From assembly GCF_910592395.1 (NCBI RefSeq), contig NC_088312.1, positions 1,490,001 through 1,554,000 on the forward strand: DNA of 64,000 nt, written 5' to 3'. This DNA comes from Lineus longissimus (taxonomy: Eukaryota; Nemertea; Pilidiophora; Heteronemertea; Lineidae). How positions within the stretch are numbered: the first letter of the stretch is position 1; each line of letters opens with the position of its first letter. Below the pieces are notes generated by a model. The model was not told where the DNA came from, searched no databases, and saw only the letters and a program-made list of their open reading frames with translations. A program made the position numbers and the translations under genes. Positions 41,801-55,280 of this stretch are shown here, piece after piece.

Positions 41801-44800
41801 ATATGTGGAGTATGCACAATAGTGAAAAGAGATTGTCTACAGTCGGCTGCATTCACCTCTCTGGCATGATGGAACACATGCGTCTTGTTCATCCATCATG
41901 GCACAGCGATCCTTTGATGCATGTTATCACACGTGTGCATGCCATTAATCAACTTTGATGCATGCGCAAGCTTAAATCAATAGCATCCCCAATACCCCCA
42001 GCCACTGCATAATCACGCTTTATCTTCCCAATTCTATAGCATCAACTGAATGACAGTGATCGATAGAGTTTGAGAATCTATTGGAAAACGTGTGGCATTT
42101 CAGTATTTTCGTGGATTATTTATAAAGTGTAGAATACTTATATCTTTTGTTAATTATTGGAAGTAGAAATGATACTTTGAGTTTATATACAGCAGACTGG
42201 TGTCTATTTGAAACAGGGTTTATCCATAAAAGCTATTGATAACCTCATGAGGATAGGTAAACGGGTGATTTGGTACGAAAGTTCAGAAGGTAATGAGTTT
42301 TTGCCTCTCACTTTGACATTTGAAATTGACAACAAAAAACTTGGTGCCAACTGATGAAAGTTTCATCATAAAGGTCTCTGAAATCCAAATTGAATACTGG
42401 TATCTCATCGAATATGCTGCTGTGAATGCTTTCATGACTTTCACGAGCATCCCACATTCTAATGATTTGATAGCTTGTGAGTGTTGACACAACGAGACCT
42501 GAACATGAACACCATACTCTGACAGGAAAACCAGACATTCTTTCCAACTTACACAACACCCCCAGCAACCCCCATCTCCTGAGCCGACTGCAATCTTTAC
42601 CTTGAAAACCTAAAATTTCTTCCTCCCTCCACATTTTTCTGGTCATCATAAGGCTCATTGTTCACCTTCGGGATGGGATCACCATGGATACCAATGATAA
42701 CATCACGATCGATGGGATTTTGATGAATGTTAGAATTCTCATGCAAGTAAGTTGGTAACCGGTCTTGCTCTTAAGAAACAGACATGACTGGTTAATGGAC
42801 AACCACCCATATCTCTGATGATGGCAGGTGAACCCTAATATCCAATGACAAATCATGTTGTAAGAACCACCGTCTGAGGAATTGCGTTGGGACATCTCAT
42901 ATATCCAACTCAGAAAAACCGTATACAAGTCATGTACACTGAACGTCAGTCTAAGTGTAATACATTTAATTTCATCCTATGATGGACATTCATGGTGGCT
43001 CAATCTCTCACTGACTATAAAGTACAGGGGTATTGCCACTTCCACACTCAGATCCAGGGCTAACAAGAGATTTGGTCACAGTTTGATAACCAGTTGCAGT
43101 CACTGACATCACTTGTTACCCCAAGGAAAGAATTGCCTAATGAGAGCTTGTCCATTTCATGCACGGCTTCCTCTAGATAGTTCAAAGACTTCAACTGTCC
43201 AATTACCTTTTTGAGAAGGATAGCGCCAGGGGTGCAATCCCTAATTAGCACTATGGTAAGCTTCAGTGAGAACAGAAGGGAGTCCTATCACATAGGTTAC
43301 CCCCTCCAGGATCTACTTATCATATCATGGCATGCAACAGAAAGATTGGTCACAGAAGGTCAACAACTTTTCACAGCCAAATTTGGTATAGTCGATCAGA
43401 GAGATGACCAAAATATCGCTTCTGCTTTCGAAAGGCTTGAATGAAAGTTATGTTGGTAGTGCATGGTTCTTTCAATTTGAGGATAAATGCAGATGAACTG
43501 TCAAAGAGTATTGCCCGGGTACCAGCTGTGACTTTTCCCTGCCATCTCACGTGGCCACTTGGCACAAAAATGTTCTCTCTTCAATGACAGGCTTCAGTGA
43601 CGTAGAACAATCAGCTAGAAGTGAGCGGGAACAAAGGTTTAACAATGGTAGAGTAGCACAGGAGACGAGTGTGGGAGTTCCTCCCGACAGATTAATCCAC
43701 TCCCTACTATAGGATCAATTATTTCTGCCAGCGGCGATCAGAAATAGTCAATAATCTACAAACTGCTCAATGTGCCGCATCATTTTCTGCAAAATGAGGA
43801 AGTGTTTACGTGGAAACCATGGCAACAAGAGTAAGAATGGAACAAGGAATAGTAGATGTTTGGGAAAAACATCATAATTTCGTGTTGATATGCAAAATGT
43901 GCACTTTTCCTGAACTGCTACTGGAACAGAACTTCTCATTGTAGTCTCCAATGTCAAAGAAGGGCTCCAATCTCTCTCAGAAAAGACTATGGTCATGGAA
44001 AGCTTGTCAAATTTTGGTGCCGAAAACATCACTCCCAGGGTTAAATGACCTGGGCCTCAGCCATGCCACGACCCTTTTAGTCTATTAGATCCACCCGCTA
44101 GCCTCAATCAATCAAAGAAATAGCATATTTATAAGCGGCTAATAAGCATTAGCGACTATTTCCCATGTTACGCCAACCCCTTTATTGGCTCAGTTTAAAC
44201 AAGGTTTCGTGTGAATGGACCACCACATTATGTCAGGATGCACTCAATATGATCAAGGTCGGATGAAATAACTGCCTTATGTTCTAGCTATTATCACACG
44301 ATGTAAACCATTTACCTTCATCAAGATCCATTACCATTCACTTATCATCATACATCGCAGATTTGCACAAATATGAGTTTGGAATCCAGTCCGTATGCAG
44401 GTTTTTCTGGTGAGATGACGAGTTATATATGTTCTTCCTAGATCGTCCACAGCAAAGAAGACTTGGAGGCAAGAAAAGTCAAATTGACCACACTGCAGAA
44501 TTGACAAGCCGCGACTGAAAGCCGTTTTAGATCAACAAAAATGCTGAAAAAGAGTCAATTTTAAACCTAATTTGTCAGTTGTTTGAAGTTAATTTCTCTT
44601 CATTATCACCATGTGGCACAGCTTGACATCTTCTTCAACATCTTGTGACTTGTTTAGAGAGTGCCAACAAGCAAAATCTTATGAGGATGCACAATGTAAG
44701 TTTTTTACAGCTCAATGCTGGTCACATCCACATACCTGCTAAGATGAGTTGTTCACCCTTTTGGAAGGTTTTTACTGCCTCACCCACAACCAGACAGCTG

Positions 44801-46811
44801 CTGATGTAGAAAGTTCGAGTACCACCTCCTTTCTTACATCTCTCAACCAAACTGGTTTCTCAAATCACGTGGCTGAGAACTGGTGTGTCCCCAGTGCGTT
44901 CTAATGTCCTCTGTCACTGTCAGGTCTAATCACCTGTTAGATTGGCCAGAAAACTTGCCGGTGATTGCTCGTAGGGAGCCATTAACGGGCGGGAATTGTA
45001 ATAGCAGCTACCAGCAACAAGTGAACCATTAGCCGACAAGTTTATGGATGGTCATATGGCTTGTAGTCCATTTCGTTATGAACTGAACTGATGGCTGGCA
45101 AGAGGTGGCTAGCAAGTCATTTATTGACAGTACTTCCAGTGTGGCGATTCAAATTGATATTGGTTAGGGGCTCAAACAGACTTGCTGGAATCCTGTGTGG
45201 TGGGTGAAACTGAGGGGCAAAAGGAACTGAAAGGAGTACCTAAAGTGCCTTGCAAACCAGTGATTTTCGTCACTCAAACCTGCAACAGAGCCAATACAAC
45301 AGTGACCAGTGATTGTAATTTAACCAATCGGTTCCGAACTCCTATTACAAACACCATGTTGTCATGAAGACGCCAAGTGAATGAAAAGTTCTTTTTTGTC
45401 ATAAATCTCAGAAAGAAACTATACTTTGCAAGCAAATAACATAATGGTGCCAGAGATTGTCTACCAATGTGACAATCATTACCTATTTAATAGTCTAGCA
45501 TAGAAAGAACTGCCAGAGAACATTCCATTCTAGACAACAGCCACTGTCTCACACATATCATATTCTGGTATTTGGCATACATGTAGAACATCCAGATTTC
45601 TTTCTAGCTGCTTTAATTGCAATTCATTTTCTGGTGGCAATCATCAGTTTTCTCGTGAAACTACACTAATCGCCTCCAAAGCCAATCTTCCATGTTGGAC
45701 TATCCATCCCTTCCAGAGTCAGCCATTGATTGGCAACCACCGTATCAGCACCCGGCCTCATCAGCTTCATTAGGAGAGAAGTTAGCATTCTTAAATCGCT
45801 TCCTAAAGGTTGCCTAGCTAATGTTCACTCTCATTTCCCTATTATCCCCTCCGGCATGAGTGAAAGGATAATATTCTTTAAAGGCATCAGCGCAATTCTC
45901 TTCTTACATTTCTGATTAATGAATTTCAAGCTATGATATCATATCACACCAAGATATTCATGAAAGGGAAGGCCTGTATCGAAGTGTGTATCACTGCTGT
46001 TTCATTTTCATAACTAAATGATGGAACATAGCATATAACCTTTGATAGTTAGTACCCACATTCTAGAGCTCAGGCAGCTTCTACAAAATCGTCTCAGTGA
46101 TACAACACAGAACTTGTTAGTTATCTCACTTCTGTTTTCCTGGCCACTACGCAATCATGAAACAGAAAACTACCAAAAGGAACAACACCATACCCGCTAA
46201 AAGAACACATTTCCACTTGATTGAAATCTGTCCCATTGCCTTAGATTCATTTAAGATCAAATACATTTCTTCCCGTCCTTCCCGCTCAAGGCAAGTTTCT
46301 CTTGCATGATTTCCTTCCAATCTTTCTGCCATTTTGGACAAGCTGCCTCTTTCCACCTTTATTCACTCTGCCCCAAAACAAAGCAGAATCGCATTATTTT
46401 TTCTTTGAGAAAAACAAAATATGTCTGAAGATGTATGTACCAGTTGGCTCTTTTGGTTGATGGAAGTGCATTGATCATGAATCAAACAGAATTTATAGGA
46501 GTATGTTTGGAGACCACACCGGTCCTCTTCTGAGTTAAGTTTTTGGTAAAACATCTGCATTTTTCACTTGTTGATTAAGGCAGGACTGGTGCAGTTTTCA
46601 TCAAGCTGACAGTTGACTGTTCCGAGTTCAGAATCTGGTCCCCTGCTATTTTTTATAACAAGCTAATTTAACTCTTGACATTGTTTATTTTGGTCACATT
46701 CCTGGCTATGGTTTTGTACAGTCGAGCAATCTGAGATCATGCTCATGAACTTCCCCAGGCTCAGTCTAGCAGATCAGGTAACAGCCTGACCCCAAAATGA
46801 AAGGAATTTGA

Positions 46812-46944
46812 TCCAGTGGTCGTGGTCTGGGTAACGGGTGGTCGTGTTACCAGGGGCCTTGTAATGGTAATTAAAGAGCAAACCATTCGGGACCAGCAAT
46901 TCTTGGTCCTCATAGCGGGGTGGTTGCCAGCACGGGTTCCACTG
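46812..46944 (-). mobile_element. pogo-like MITE remnant
   Basis: On the minus strand, TA followed by CAGTGGAACCCGTGCTGGCA, then ACCACCCCGCTATGAGGACC; further in are GGTAACACGACCACCCG and CCAGACCACGACCACTGG. The terminus matches the layout at 38539. The element is probably non-autonomous; the other end is approximate. Confidence 0.5.
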
Positions 46945-47639
46945 TACAATAGTTTGTGTGAGTTGTGGCCATTCATGAACTGAAACCAACTGAAATGGAT
47001 CACCCATTCGAACAACCTGAATAAACTTTGATCAGTCACTGAAAAACTGCACCTGGCTAAGCCCAAGATACACCTCAAGCTATAGCAATATAGCAAAAGA
47101 AATCAATGCTCATTATACTGCAGTCGTTAATGCGTGGTACTACACAGACAGACGGAAAACACATCTCTGCAAACAAAGAAAGATCGGCATGAAATCCCAC
47201 ACCAGTCTCTGATGGTCCGTCAATATAAGCACGCGTGTAATGTGCACATGCGCCGGGAGTATGCACTGCTCTGCTAACTGGCGCGTGCACCCATTGTGTC
47301 ACCAGTACAACATTAGTGCACTTGACTCACTGTAACACGGACCAAGACGGTGTAAGTCCTGCTTAATAATCACTCTGAGATTCCTCATGGAGAAAAGCTA
47401 TTGACAAAGATCGATCAGGTTCATCTCAGGTGTTACAGTTCTTCCTGAGATCGCCAGAAGCTACCAGGAACTGCTTTGACCAACCATTAGGACAACCCGG
47501 ATCGCACACAAAGAACCCGGAACACTTGACTGGCTTCAAAGAGATTTCCTAATTTCCGTTTTTCTTCCATTCTAAAAGCAGAGTTTATTAAGACTTATGA
47601 CGGGTTTTCTTTCATCTTTGCAGAACAAACTGAGGTGAA

Positions 47640-47720
47640 TCGGTGACCTCACGAGAGTTCAACCGACAAGCTCTTGATTATGAGCTGAGCACTCGCACCA
47701 CTTTGCCACTGGTCTCCCTT
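47640..47720 (-). pseudogene. tRNA-like remnant (possible second SINE type)
   Basis: On the minus strand: an A-box-like TGGCAAAGTGGTGCG, an anticodon-arm-like AGCTC-ATAATCAA-GAGCT with CAT in the loop (as in tRNA-Met), and a B-box-like GGTTGAACTC about 30 bases on. The acceptor and T stems do not pair properly, so it is not a working tRNA. It is more likely the head of a degraded tRNA-derived SINE. Confidence 0.4.
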
Positions 47721-50700
47721 ATGACTTAAGCCGTATGTGCCTGATTGCCACCTTGAACCTCTGAACCAAAAGCAGCCACCCTAAGGGTTAAAGCTATTGA
47801 CAAAGACAAAGACATCACTCATTCCAAAAGCCACGCGAACACACAAGTAACGTGATGTCTTGAGATCTCGAGATCAGGAAGTCGAGATTTGGTCCCAATT
47901 TCCATGATCTCTCCATGATTGCCATTCATCTTAGACATCACCCATCACTCTCTTGTCAAATCAACGATTGAGGAAATTACTAGAGGAGTAAGCTAATACT
48001 TGCAAGCAATAGCGACAATGCTAATGGACTAATTCTTTGGCAATATCGGGTTGGATGAAAGAACCACAAACCACACTACACTAGGAACTACCATGACAAA
48101 AAACAGCTGATTAGCGATTCACTCCGAATATTGAGCTATAAACTACTAGGAGATGATGTTTTATCAGGCAGTATGCACTAAACTAAACTACCAAGCAAAT
48201 TAACCGACTCCAATCAATTTTCTCATCAGTTTGGTCAACAAAATCATTCTTGGTAAACAGACACCCTGCCCTAGGACAAGAACATGATTGTATGTCATAT
48301 ATATACAGAGGAGGAAGGCGCACTGTCATCCATCTTGCAAACACAGCCATCTTGATAACAAAGACAAAGACAGGCCGCTCCTGATATCACTAACACAGCA
48401 GTCAAAGACCCTTTGTGGCTAGTCAATCGGGGAAATGAGCTGATGCTCTTTTCATACTGTGCAATAGATGGCCAATGTGTGATTATATGCTAGTCTCACT
48501 GCTTTGTCTACAGCTGATTCCATTGAAAAACAATCAAGTTTTCAGTCAAAACTTATCATTCAAACACTCATATAAAGGATCTGATCAATGTCTCATCTGC
48601 ATAATTCTGGATGACATTTTTGCACTTTTGAAGATACTTACATTCAGAGAATCCTTGGGAAGATGGCTGCTCTCAGCAAACATTCCAAATAAAAGGCAAC
48701 CCTAGGATGATATCACGGAGAAATACCCCCATTAGGTGAGAGAGGACTTCCTCCACTTGCCACCTGAGGCCAGACATCATTATAGCAATGGCAATGCCAC
48801 CATATGGATTTCCACATTAGTGTCTTGTAGATATTGGATTCTTATCGAGATAAATGCAACTCAAGGTTTCAACATGGAGTGATGGATGAAAAAGTGAGAT
48901 GGTATGCAATATCATAAAGGGTGCCTTTTGGGTATGCGGCGAGAATGTAAGACACAACAAGGCTTTCCTGCTGAAGGAAACAGTGGGGTAAAGCATACTG
49001 GATAACAACTCAAGGCATGCTTTACATGTTTTAGCAACACCATCAAGGATCGGGCAATCTATGATTATGGCCTGATACTATCCCACCAAATCTAGTTAGC
49101 TGTTCTTAGGCAAACTGCAATTAAAGCATTGCTTACTTTGGCATATTCACAAGAAGACACGATTACCACTCAAATAGTTGTAGGAGATCCTGTAGCAATG
49201 GTCATCAATACCCAATCTACAGGTTATCCATGGCAATAAACAAGTCTTGATTAACATTAAATGATGTTGACACTCGGATCAATCAGTCACGCTAATAGAA
49301 CAAATATCTTATGGCGAGTGTCATTATCGCATTTCTGGAAAATGCCATTCTGCCTTGAGTCCGACCATTTTTCTTGCCTTTCAGATAGATTGCCAAGCAC
49401 TTGCCATCAGTGACACTTGATGTTTGCACTTACATGAAGGATCGGAAGTCTGCGTTTGTTAGAAGCAAACTAGAGAACGACCCAGAATTGGAGGATGAAG
49501 ATGTCAAGATAAACTGTGGGGAAGAGAGGAAGACCTAAAGGTCGCAGCCTGAATAGCGCCATAAACCAACCTAAGACTCTGGTACTGTCATCAAACGCTA
49601 AGAAGAAGAATCAGAAGTTGTTGTTTTTTCAGGTTTTAGAGCACCAACACCTCTTGCATGCCATAAGCTCATCTCAGACACCGTTCTCACTTCACTTTGC
49701 CGACACCCATGGCAGACATCCATTCTCTCCATCAATCTCGCCATAAATTCATATCAAACGACCATAATCATTGCAGAGAGATTTACTGCTTCACCGGTAT
49801 CTAAAAGACCAGGTCTGCAATGATACATGCTTGGTTACTCCCAAGCAGGTTTGGCCCACGATCCAGACATCATATTAAAATGGTGGAGAGAAGACCGTGC
49901 AGAAGAAGGTTATATATCAATACAATAGGTTATAATGAAGCACATAGCAACAGAACCCTTCCTTTATTAGTCATAGTCAACATCAGCAAGCCCTGTGTAC
50001 TGGTCCTCCCCGAACCAGGACATCAGAAATAAAGCTCTTCCCATGAATAAACCCCCTGCCATCAGAATTTCCAGGAATCTGACTGAATGTGTCATCCACA
50101 CTTCTAACAGTTTATACGGTGATATGAAAGCTCGTTCAGGGTTCTTCATTCTCTTGAGAGACAAGGCGCTATAAACGTCTCAATGCCAATCTATTCAAGC
50201 AAAATGTAAGGCCTATCATTCTTCCCAAAGCAGCTTCCTATGACAAAATGTGTCCCTCCCTCTTGGATAACTTCCCAGCATAGCATTGTAAAGCAATGAC
50301 ACCATCAGAATTTCCTTGTTCCTCCCACACCAATGTGTGACAAACTTCCTGACTTAGCCTCCCCTACCAAAGCAAGGAACATAAGCTAGGTGAGCAACAG
50401 CCCAATTTACCGAGAATATGTGGGAATGCGTCCAGTTGATATGATTGTCACCAATCTTGCAATGATTAGGTGAATTCTTAGGTGTGATACCTGATCAATC
50501 GACCAAGTTATACTTTGATAACTGTTATTCGACAGAAATGAACTGAGAATCTGGTGATGTGACACTGGTCCTGGTTGTGGGAAAGAGGCAAAGGGATAAG
50601 AAAAATAACCAGCTGTGCTGTGATTTCTAAAAAAACAATTGGCAAAGACATTTCAAACTTAATTTAATATAATTTTCTGTCAATGTTCATTAGTGATGAA

Positions 50701-52753
50701 GACCACATACTGGGTCACAGGAAGGTGGGAAATCTCATGACACAGAAATGGAGTTGGTCGTTTCCTTTCTTAATTAAACATGTTAAACTAAATTGGGCAA
50801 CATGTCATTAAAAACTGACACTTAGACCTTTACAGTAGTTTTTTCAATTCGAGTAGTAAGTTGACGCTAAACCTAAATTCATGTAAGCAAAGATTTCCAA
50901 TGTTTTTGGAAAGAGGCACCTACACAACCTGGCTGAAGCAAACTGATCAAACATATAATCTATTGTGCAAGTCACCATCCTTCACGAGTTCATTACATGT
51001 ATCAAACACCATCATTAGAATCATCATACAATAAGTTATTCATAGGCAAGTGAGCCACCTCAAAGGTTTTTCTGCTGTGTTTGACAGCCAGCAACATAAC
51101 GTTCTTTCAACATCGGCACCAACAACTTTTTTGATGTTTTTGTTGGAGCGGATCAAGTCTCGACACAATTTTCCATCACATACACTCAACTCGGCAGGAC
51201 GCAGCTTCGTATCTCAAGATCAAGATCAGGAAATCAAATGCTGCTGGATTGTTTTTTCCTGTTTTTATCTTGGAAATCGCTCTTTTTTCAGGCGTATGGA
51301 AAGTTATCCTGTTAACCTTAGACCTATTCTTTCAAGTAGCAGCAAAGATTAATGAAATTCATGGCACAGTGGACTCAAGATATCAACCAATTTTCTCCTC
51401 GGCTGCAAAAATATAATGATTTCATTGAAAGGGTGCTGTGTAGGCTACAGGCAGAGAAGTCATTTGTCAAAAAAACCAATGTGACAACCTCATTGTAATG
51501 TACTCTTAGGGAGACAGAGTTGGGTAGGGGGAAGTTCGCATCACCTTTCACTTTACTGAGTCCTATCAGAGGCTTTCCTCACAGCTAAAGAAAGGACGAT
51601 ACATCATGTAATCCAAAGACCATGGAAAAGGATGCTCATACAATACAAAGACATTTTAGCAGAAGACTAGTTTTTTCTACATTAACAACAAATAAATCAC
51701 ACTCTGTCGAATTGAAATAGGCCAAAGCTTTAGGCTAAAAATCAACACAGAAACCCCAGGGACAAACCAACATAACCCAAGACACTGGATATCATGCTTA
51801 TTGCACTCTGTGAACCATGAGGTAGCCTTGAATGCTAACATGAATGAACTCAAAATCCACATGAATTCATCTCAAATCATCAGGAATATCTCAAAACATA
51901 AGGTGAAATCCCAAACAAAGCTTTTCCATGAAGCCAATGCATGCTACACTATAAACTAGCCAATGCTAGCTGTACGCATGGTACACCTAGACTATTGTAC
52001 ATGTGTAACGAGAACAGCTAGACAGAAGCATGAGTCGTCTATCAGTCACTATGGTGACACAATGCTAGCGAGAAATCAGAAATCTGGATAACAAAAGCAC
52101 GAAGACTCACCGCTGTTATAATCCAACTGAATTCGACGAAGTTTTCAAATAATCCTTTGTAAATCCAAAGATGTTGAAGCTGAGGACCCTATCCAAGTCA
52201 CGTTGTATCGAGCTAACACATTTCATGCCATGCGAGACACTCTTAGCTCAGGTCACAACTATAGTGTAGCACGTTGCCACTAGACGGTGTATCACTATCA
52301 ATATGGAACCAGTGTCAACAACACACAGCAATTCAATGGGCTAATTTTGCGAGACATTATTAGGTTACCAATGTGTATTGTGACTGTGACTGATATTTGC
52401 AAATACCTTATTTGACTGAGTGGCAACAATAATGAGATATACCTTTAATACAGCACACACCGTTGCATTTTGAGTTGGACTGGAAAACAATGCATATTCG
52501 TCATTGATATCACAAGTGCATGCTAATGGAGTTTTTTCACGAAAAAGTTAATTTCCCTTCATTAGGAATGTGTAATGATTGCATGTGCGTGTCAACGTTG
52601 TGTTGTACTTCATTAAGATGTGCATACATCAAGAAACAATGGCCATTATTTGATACCTATGATAAATGTGGTCGTCAACACGGCCAAGACTAGCCAAAAC
52701 ATTTTGATAAACAAACCGAAGGATTTCGCAAATCATAACTGTAAAGAACTTAC

Positions 52754-52935
52754 CTGGGCTAAGTGAAAGTGTGTTGTTATTCGCTTGATTCAGCAGAGTC
52801 TTATTCCTATCAGCAGCATTAAAACTATGGCTCTTGTTCTTGTTCAGGTTGGCTCCGCCCGGCGCGTCCTTCGTGCTTGGGTTAGTAACTGTGGGACATT
52901 TACTCGACTGTTTACCACTGTATGGAGATGGTAAC
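52754..52935 (-). CDS. NAV2: NAV exon: low-complexity linker after the CH domain
   Basis: A 182-bp exon. The acceptor is GATATTTTCAG and the donor AGCCCAG|GTAAGT. It completes Lys71 and encodes residues 72-131, beginning LPSPYSGKQSSKCPTV and ending NNNTLSLSP, and stops one base into codon 132 (Gly). The segment KNKSHSFN recalls the RSQSFN stretch found at a comparable place in vertebrate NAVs. There is no folded domain; it is Asn/Ser/Lys-rich and probably disordered. Assignment rests on the perfect phase match on both sides, the good splice sites and this weak similarity. It could be alternatively spliced, but skipping it would shift the frame because 182 is not a multiple of three. Confidence 0.85.
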
Positions 52936-54451
52936 CTGAAAATATCAAAGTCAATGTGGATTGAATGACAAATATTTACTGCTGGGACTGAATGTCAATA
53001 ACAACATTAGTAAGACAAGAGCAGAGCAAAACAAAGTTCATCGGGTTTTTTGTCTTGGTGGTAATAATCACTTCAACCAAGGAGCATATCACACCAGTTT
53101 TCAAGTTATTCCTCACAAGTACATGTTTGTGCTTTTTTCAGTAATCATGTGTACAATCTCATCATGAATCATCATCAGAGAAAACGAGACTGATGAGCAG
53201 CTTATCATATAGAGACGTCTTGTCCTCTATGTGCGTGTTCCTGTTGGAATCAATTCCCAAAGGATAGAGTGAGTGTTGACCACGACACGATGTTCGTCCT
53301 CATCATCTCATAAAGACTAATCATGGACAGTTATGATCTTGCGTGACATTACAGCCACTTTGCCTTCAAACGAAAATTTGCTGACTGATATTTTCTCCAT
53401 TGTTTCTGGATGAAATTTTTAACCACTCGGCTGATTTTGTAATATAATTGCTGCCCAGTGACCATCTCATGTTGAACAGCCAGTCCGTGTAGGCTGTAGA
53501 TACTGATATACTATACCAGTATTAACATTCTACCCTGGACACTTGTCCGGATAGACTGAACCATGGGAAAGAGCCAGATTGCATCATCAGCTAGTCAGAC
53601 AGAACAAATATTGCACTGGTTGCTATATGACCAAGATTGGTATCAGGCAACAGGGGGCTTCGGTTGCAGCAACAACCAACAACTGTAATCACCACCAAGA
53701 ACAGTCATCAAGAGAGTCAAGTTCAATAAACCAGCAATGAATAACAAAATGTTTGATGACCTTGATTTCATTCAAGTTTATATTGGAAACCAATTGAATA
53801 TCGCATTAAAAAGCAGTCACCACCAGCACAACTGTCAGATTCAGTCCAGATGGAATACCATTCCGAAGGATATGACTAACTCTATAATGCTACAAATTCA
53901 AAGGGCTTAAACGGTTCAATAATGTCATGGCATGATAAAATCTCTTGAAAATGAAATTCAAAGCGACGAGTTACATGCAGCAGCGGATTTGCCTAGCTGG
54001 CAGTGACAAGCGAGGCTAACGGGTTAACCTTTGTTACGGAGGGTGACTAATTCCTTTATCTCTTGACAATACCCTGTCTTGGTTTACAGACACCATAATG
54101 CACAGAGAAGATGAGACAGAAAATCATAAAAATACCTTAGTCACCGATCTGGAGCTAGTTTACTAAAGGGAGTTGGGAGTAATGAAAAATGACAGACAAT
54201 GAGATTAGGAGTCTATCTCTGTTGATGGGATTACTTTTAGAGTAAACACAGGGAGGATGCATTTAGAGATGGAGGGTAGCACAAGAAATGAGTTGGTAAA
54301 ACCCTGTGTCTTTGGGGAGCAGGATTGTTGATGGAGTGAAGAGGATGAGGCAAGAAGTTGCATATGTTTGTCATGCCTAATTAAACAATGATACAATCAT
54401 ATGGCAACTCCATGGTACATGTAAGGTTTCCGATTGAGCAGTCTCTAGCTA

Positions 54452-54750
54452 GGAGCTGCTGTGGTGTAGTGGCTTGGACTCTCGACCAGCTGTCAAGAGG
54501 TCCCGGGTTCGATCCCCACTGTCGGCGTGAGACTGTAGGCTGATCTCTCTGTCTTACTTGCCTCTCTGCACCCAGGTGTGTAAATGGGTACCGGTCAGAA
54601 ATGCACAGATTATAGCGCTGGTTGAGCAGCTCATCTGTGGTCTACTGAAAGGTTTCAGGACAGACTGAGGTTAAAGTGTAAAGTCGGATGATAACCTATA
54701 TCGTAGTTGATATCAGACTATAAAACCTAAACTTTAACTTTTTAACTTTA
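54452..54750 (+). mobile_element. tRNA-derived SINE, copy 1
   Basis: About 299 bp. It begins GGAGCTGCTGTGGTGTAGTG, in which TGGTGTAGTGG is an A-box-like pol III promoter element. The B box GGGTTCGATCCCC follows at about 54505. Then come a tRNA-unrelated body with the motif CACCCAGGTGTGTAAATGGG next to TACCGG, and a 3' tail of AACTTT-type repeats. Motifs like this central one occur in SINEs of several marine invertebrates (family knowledge, not checked). A second copy in the opposite orientation lies at 63051-63347. No clear target duplication was found. Confidence 0.88.
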
Positions 54751-54866
54751 TTCTATCTCTGTTGGTACTGTAGCTACTCATAACTAGTCTTTTATAAATA
54801 AACTGTTTAGCTATTGATCCATAGCTAATGGGTTTAATCAACACATAGTTCAAACTTGACCTTAGT

Positions 54867-55280
54867 ATAGCTGCGCTTACACCACGAAATATTGGTGGAC
54901 CAATTGCACTTACACCACCACATTGCCGCGACAAATTGGTTCGGCAATCCATTGCCGATACAAATTGCCGAGCGAATTTGTCCCACCAAGCTTGATGGTC
55001 CAAATTCGCCCGGCTTGTTAAAAGCTCGGCTTTGTCGTGGTGTACGCGCAAATGGTTCGGCAATTAGCTAGTTAGATGGTTCGGCTCCAGGCGGCGCTTT
55101 CGAAATGGCGCTTTCTGCCAAGGCTTTCCGCGTTCTGCTTATTGTTTGCGCGCCATCTGTAGCCGGATTTTATAACTAGCTGCAGCGCTGGTGTAAGCGC
55201 TTGGTGGATTTTCGATGGTGCGGCATTGGTTCCCGAACCAAGATTGGTGGTCCATTTTCAGGTGGTGTAAGTGCGGCTTA
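54867..55280. mobile_element. Non-autonomous DNA-transposon-like element
   Basis: A segment of about 414 bp, visibly richer in G+C than its surroundings. Its ends are inverted repeats: AGCTGCGCTTACACCAC on the left and GTGGTGTAAGTGCGGCTTA on the right, with a subterminal block (GGTGGACCAAT against ATTGGTGGTCCA) also inverted. Internally, GGTTCGGCAAT and related words recur in both orientations. No long open frame spans it. The target duplication is not clear, so the superfamily is left open. Confidence 0.7.

Larger units (their letters stand above)
27679..52753 (-). other. NAV intron of 25 kb
   Basis: The longest intron in the window. It contains pogo-like terminal repeats (near 28457, 38539 and 46944), a foldback transposon (29022-29242), A-rich dispersed repeats (29364-29553, 38595-38851), minisatellites of 33 bp (31754-32080) and 19 bp (35597-35916), and a tRNA-like remnant (47640-47720). 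The longest non-repeat frame is a 138-codon minus-strand frame at 32631-32215 with a hydrophobic stretch but no recognisable family. Nothing else is supported in 39000-46700 or 47800-52750. Confidence 0.8.
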
